A stretch of DNA of 8,050 bases from Methanosarcinaceae archaeon. Its GTDB lineage: Archaea; Halobacteriota; Methanosarcinia; Methanosarcinales; Methanosarcinaceae. Location of the stretch: the NCBI GenBank assembly GCA_028690255.1, contig JAQVBP010000003.1:16319-24368 (forward strand), written 5' to 3'. Numbering within the stretch: position 1 is the first letter of the stretch; each line of letters starts with the position of its first letter. Shown piece by piece: positions 5,521 to 8,050 of the stretch. Position numbers and translations under genes: made by a program. The notes under the pieces were generated by a model, which saw only the letters and a list, made by a program, of their open reading frames with translations, ran no database searches and had not been told where the DNA came from.

Positions 5521-6495
5521 TCAGTAGTTCCTGTCAATCATGTAATCGGCAATCTGGAGGAGAAGCTCCTTTTCCGGACTGTCGGCAAGGGCATCGAGCT
5601 TTACCTTACCCTGTTCAACATAGGAGATTGCAAGTTCCTTGACGTAATCGATGGAACCTGCCTCGGAAAGGAGGTTTACGGCCTCTTCGATTTCTTCCTT
5701 GCTGGCCTCGCCTTTGCCAAAGATATCGAGCTGCACTCCCTTTTTGAATGCGTCGATCATAATAAGGGTATGCTTGCCTTCCATGAGGTCACTGCCGTGC
5801 ACCTTACCGAGCACTTCCTCGGGAGCGGTCATATCCAGGAAATCATCATACATCTGAAAGCCTACTCCTATCAGGCGACCGAACTCGGAAAAGGCTTCTG
5901 CAAGTTCGTCTGAAGCCCCTCCCAGGATGGCCCCTATCTTGGCGGCAGCAGCGTAAAGCACCGAAGTCTTTTTCTCGACCATCTCAAGGTACTCGTCCTC
6001 CTCAACCCTGTCTCTGGTCTCGAAGTCCATGTCCATCCACTGGCCCTCACAGATCTCGGTGCAGGTCTTTGCGAGGACGTCCATGCATTTCAAAATTTTT
6101 TCCGGCTCATTATCGATCCTGGAAAGGATTTCAAAAGCTTTGGAGTAAAGGGTATCCCCCGCAAGGATTGCGCCCGCTTCTCCCCATTTCACATGGACGG
6201 CCGGCATTCCGCGCCGAACATCGTCCCTGTCCATTATATCGTCATGAACAAGCGTGAAATTATGAACGAGCTCCACCGCCACAGCGGCAGGGAGCACGGA
6301 CTCGATATCCGAACCAAGGGCTTCGGCGGCAAGGATCAGGACCGCAGGCCTGAGGCGTTTTCCCCCGGCGTCCACGAGATAACGGGAGGCTTTGTAAAGC
6401 TCCACGGGCTTTGTTATCGGAAGCATTTCATCAATGGCGACATCCACGTGGACAGTTCTTTTTTTAATTTCATCGATAAGCGTCATAATCATCAC
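5521..6495 (-). CDS. idsA: Short-chain polyprenyl diphosphate synthase, probable GGPP synthase
   Basis: This all-alpha trans-prenyltransferase adds isopentenyl diphosphate to allylic diphosphates; in archaea the C20 product feeds ether-lipid (archaeol) synthesis. Numbered from the GTG at 6495, the 324-residue protein has GKRLRP at 45-50 (Lys46, Arg49), the first Asp-rich motif DDIMD at 85-89 with Arg94 and Arg95, GQ at 151-152, Lys176-Thr177, and the second Asp-rich motif in FQMYDDFLD (213-221). The Asp residues bind magnesium and diphosphate. Phe80, five before the first Asp motif, is the aromatic residue that in type I archaeal GGPP synthases limits the product to C20. C15/C20 mixtures cannot be excluded. 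The start is uncertain: GTG 6495, ATG 6492 and ATG 6486 are all in frame. I favour ATG 6486 (321 residues, MTLIDEIKKRT), because GTGAT just before it can act as part of a ribosome binding site. It follows rnj by only 29 to 38 bases on the same strand, so the two are probably co-transcribed. Confidence 0.95.
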   Translation of the reverse strand: MMIMTLIDEIKKRTVHVDVAIDEMLPITKPVELYKASRYLVDAGGKRLRPAVLILAAEALGSDIESVLPAAVAVELVHNFTLVHDDIMDRDDVRRGMPAVHVKWGEAGAILAGDTLYSKAFEILSRIDNEPEKILKCMDVLAKTCTEICEGQWMDMDFETRDRVEEDEYLEMVEKKTSVLYAAAAKIGAILGGASDELAEAFSEFGRLIGVGFQMYDDFLDMTAPEEVLGKVHGSDLMEGKHTLIMIDAFKKGVQLDIFGKGEASKEEIEEAVNLLSEAGSIDYVKELAISYVEQGKVKLDALADSPEKELLLQIADYMIDRNY

Positions 6496-6524
6496 AAGAA
6501 AACAAAATTGTCTTTCCTATATAA

Positions 6525-7868
6525 TCACTCTTCAATATATAACACTTCTCCGTTTCTGAGAAGGTGGACGGTATCCCCGAGCACGTAACCCGCATCTTCC
6601 GCCATCTCAATATATTCACCGTGCATAACCATGTTTCCGTGGGCAGGGATGACATGCTCCGGATTTACCATACGAAGGAGTTCCCAGTGGTCTTCCCTGT
6701 AAGCGTGACCTGAGACGTGCACATCATCGTAGATCCTGGCCCCCCTCATCCTGAGCTTTGTCTCCAGGGCAAAGCGGTTGGCCTGGGTCATGGGGGTGGG
6801 GATAATGTTTGCAGAAAAGATTACACGGTCCCCGGGCTCGATCTCATAGGCAGTCTCTCCGTTTGCGATCCTGGTGAGAATGGATCCGGGTTCGCCCTGA
6901 TGGCCCGTGACGATTGGCAGGTACTTGTTTTTACCTCCCTGCATGATCCGTTTGAAGGCCTTATCAATTTCTTTCCTGTGCCCGTAAACCTCCACATTGG
7001 AAGGAAGGTCAATGTAATTGAGATCCCTTGCAGCTCCGACGTAACGTTCCATGGAACGGCCCATAAGCACGGGAATCCTGCCCATCTCTTCCGTGGCCTC
7101 AATAATCGCATTGAGCCTGGAGATATGGGAAGCAAAGGTCGTGATGATCATGCCCACATCGGACTCCTCGGTCCCGAGCAGCACGTCCCTTACCATGTCC
7201 TTTGCAATCTTTTCGGAAGGAGTCTTCCCGGAACGCCCGGCGTTTGTACTTTCCGTAATCATTGCAATGACCCCTTCGCGGCCAAGGGCCTTAAGGCGCT
7301 CGAAGTCCGGGGCCTCTCCCATGGTGGGGGTCCGGTCCAGCTTGAAGTCACAGGCATAGAGCACCGCCCCTTCGGGAGTATGAACAGCCGCAAGCACACA
7401 GTCTATGATGCTGTGCTGGACCCGGATGAACTCAATGGATATATCGTCCGTAACCTGGTAGGTCCCGCCGGCCTTGAGGGGGATAATCCTGTTGGAGACT
7501 TCAAACTTGCGCTCGGAATCGATCTGCTGTTTTATGATTGCAGCAGTGTAGGGAGTAGCAAGAATAGGGGCATTGTAGCGGTGGGCAAGTTTGGGAATCG
7601 CACCCACGTGATCAAGGTGCCCGTGAGTGCATACAATGGCCCGGACAGTCCCGTTGATCTCCTTCATGATAGTGTCATCCGGAATGGCACCCATCTGAAT
7701 GAGCTCAAGAGAATGCATTCTATCAATTTCAACGTCCTCATGGATCTGGACCCTATCGAGCCGCAGACCCATATCAAGGATAATAATATCTTCACCGACG
7801 ATTATCGCAGTCATGTTGCGACCCATTTCATTATAGCCGCCAACTGCGACGATTCCTATTTCAGTCAT
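6525..7868 (-). CDS. rnj: Archaeal ribonuclease J (beta-CASP metallo-beta-lactamase RNase)
   Basis: The enzyme belongs to the RNase J branch of the beta-CASP family, two-metal nucleases that mainly degrade RNA 5' to 3' in archaea. The 447-residue protein starts with GGYNEMGRN (10-18) and Asp32. The zinc motif HGHLDH is at 82-87, motif III His is 152 (QHSIID) and motif IV Asp is 174 (CDFKLD). The beta-CASP insertion runs from about 200 to 350, with Glu206 (ITEST), FASHISR (245-251) and TGHQGE (321-326). The late His motifs are HVSGHA (His388) and PAHGN (His410). It stops soon after, lacking the roughly 100-residue C-terminal domain of bacterial RNase J, as archaeal members do. The KH domains of archaeal CPSF-like proteins are absent, which argues against that subgroup. 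The ATG at 7868 follows GAGG at 7880-7877 by eight bases. A 406-codon plus-strand frame over this gene is an antisense shadow. Confidence 0.95.
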   Translation of the reverse strand: MTEIGIVAVGGYNEMGRNMTAIIVGEDIIILDMGLRLDRVQIHEDVEIDRMHSLELIQMGAIPDDTIMKEINGTVRAIVCTHGHLDHVGAIPKLAHRYNAPILATPYTAAIIKQQIDSERKFEVSNRIIPLKAGGTYQVTDDISIEFIRVQHSIIDCVLAAVHTPEGAVLYACDFKLDRTPTMGEAPDFERLKALGREGVIAMITESTNAGRSGKTPSEKIAKDMVRDVLLGTEESDVGMIITTFASHISRLNAIIEATEEMGRIPVLMGRSMERYVGAARDLNYIDLPSNVEVYGHRKEIDKAFKRIMQGGKNKYLPIVTGHQGEPGSILTRIANGETAYEIEPGDRVIFSANIIPTPMTQANRFALETKLRMRGARIYDDVHVSGHAYREDHWELLRMVNPEHVIPAHGNMVMHGEYIEMAEDAGYVLGDTVHLLRNGEVLYIEE

Positions 7869-7876
7869 GTTTTAAA

Positions 7877-7880
7877 CCTC
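7877..7880 (-). promoter_or_regulatory. Ribosome binding site of rnj
   Basis: The minus strand reads AAGAGGTTTAAAACATG. GAGG lies eight bases from the start codon and supports the start at 7868. Confidence 0.75.
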
Positions 7881-7894
7881 TTATTTGATTTTAT

Positions 7895-7928
7895 TCGGTC
7901 TGAACCGATCCCTGGTCCCGATTATATC
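7895..7928 (-). promoter_or_regulatory. Putative rnj-idsA promoter with hairpin at the RNA 5' end
   Basis: On the minus strand GATATAAT (7928-7921) is a plausible TATA box, placing the RNA start around 7895-7900. A small hairpin TCGGT/ACCGA (arms 7895-7899 and 7904-7908, four-base loop) lies at that point. The leader to the start codon would be about 30 bases. The box is not a perfect consensus, and read-through from a gene beyond the window edge is possible. Confidence 0.4.
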
Positions 7929-7985
7929 AGAACCTGAAATTATGAAACTATAGATACCTTTGAAAGATAACTGGGATTTGAACAA

Positions 7986-8050
7986 TAATTCTGGAAATTT
8001 TAACATATAATTCTGGAAATTTTAACATTTAATTCTGGAAATTTTAACAT
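7986..8050. repeat. 22-bp tandem repeat, three copies, cut by the window edge
   Basis: A 21-base motif beginning TAATTCTGGAAATTTT and ending AACAT occurs identically at 7986-8006, 8008-8028 and 8030-8050, with single A and T spacers, so the period is 22 bp. The third copy ends at the window boundary, so the array may continue. It lies 118 to 182 bases upstream of rnj. A spacing near two DNA turns would suit repeated binding of a protein on one face, but simple slippage is equally possible. Confidence 0.9.

Noticed and set aside
5135..5527. A 130-codon plus-strand frame downstream of ppdK
   Set aside because: It starts at TTG inside a hairpin, has no ribosome binding site, lies directly after a terminator and encodes a low-complexity product made of repeats and palindromes.
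6455..6495. Minus-strand GTGATGA, matching a C/D-box sRNA C box, at the idsA start
   Set aside because: No D box CTGA occurs at a suitable distance, and the sequence is explained by the idsA start codons.
6717..7937. A 406-codon open frame on the plus strand opposite rnj
   Set aside because: It is fully antisense to a gene with all RNase J motifs, has no ribosome binding site and no recognisable domain. Long antisense frames are common opposite GC-rich third-position codons.
7986..8050. CRISPR array
   Set aside because: Copies are separated by single bases, so there are no spacers; this is a plain tandem repeat.

Overview
The window looks like chromosomal DNA of a methanogenic archaeon, most likely a Methanosarcina species. 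Every confident gene is archaeal in type: a transcription factor B, an H/ACA-RNP protein Gar1, a short archaeal RNase J and a type-I-like geranylgeranyl diphosphate synthase. Promoters have TATA boxes, ribosome binding sites are strong GGAGG/GAGGT types, and the gaps between genes are long, AT-rich and full of hairpins. I also recall a similar gene neighbourhood from Methanosarcina genomes. The genus is inference; no database was searched.

Layout. From the left, tfb (108-1121) and gar1 (1604-1864) lie on the minus strand, separated by a 482-base non-coding gap that holds several hairpins. Some of these resemble the ends of IS200/IS605-type elements. A divergent control region (about 1865-2370) follows, serving gar1 leftward and ppdK rightward. 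It contains several TATA-like boxes and a nested 50-bp dyad with a TATA-like box at its exact centre. ppdK (pyruvate, phosphate dikinase, 2371-5019) is the only plus-strand gene and ends at a clear hairpin plus T-tract terminator. The next 440 bases (5081-5520) are a hairpin-rich, repeat-containing spacer with no convincing gene. On the minus strand again, rnj (RNase J, 6525-7868) is followed after a short gap by idsA (prenyl diphosphate synthase, 5521-6486 or 6495), apparently as one operon. The window ends in the rnj upstream region, which carries a 22-bp tandem repeat that runs off the edge.

Function. The genes cover information processing and core metabolism. TFB recruits RNA polymerase at TATA promoters, Gar1 is part of the rRNA pseudouridylation machinery, RNase J degrades or trims RNA from the 5' end, PPDK interconverts pyruvate and PEP at the branch between catabolism and gluconeogenesis, and IdsA makes the isoprenoid chains of archaeal ether lipids. 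I see no mobile-element gene, no defence locus and no CRISPR array. No new multi-gene system is visible; the unexplained structure is all in the intergenic DNA.
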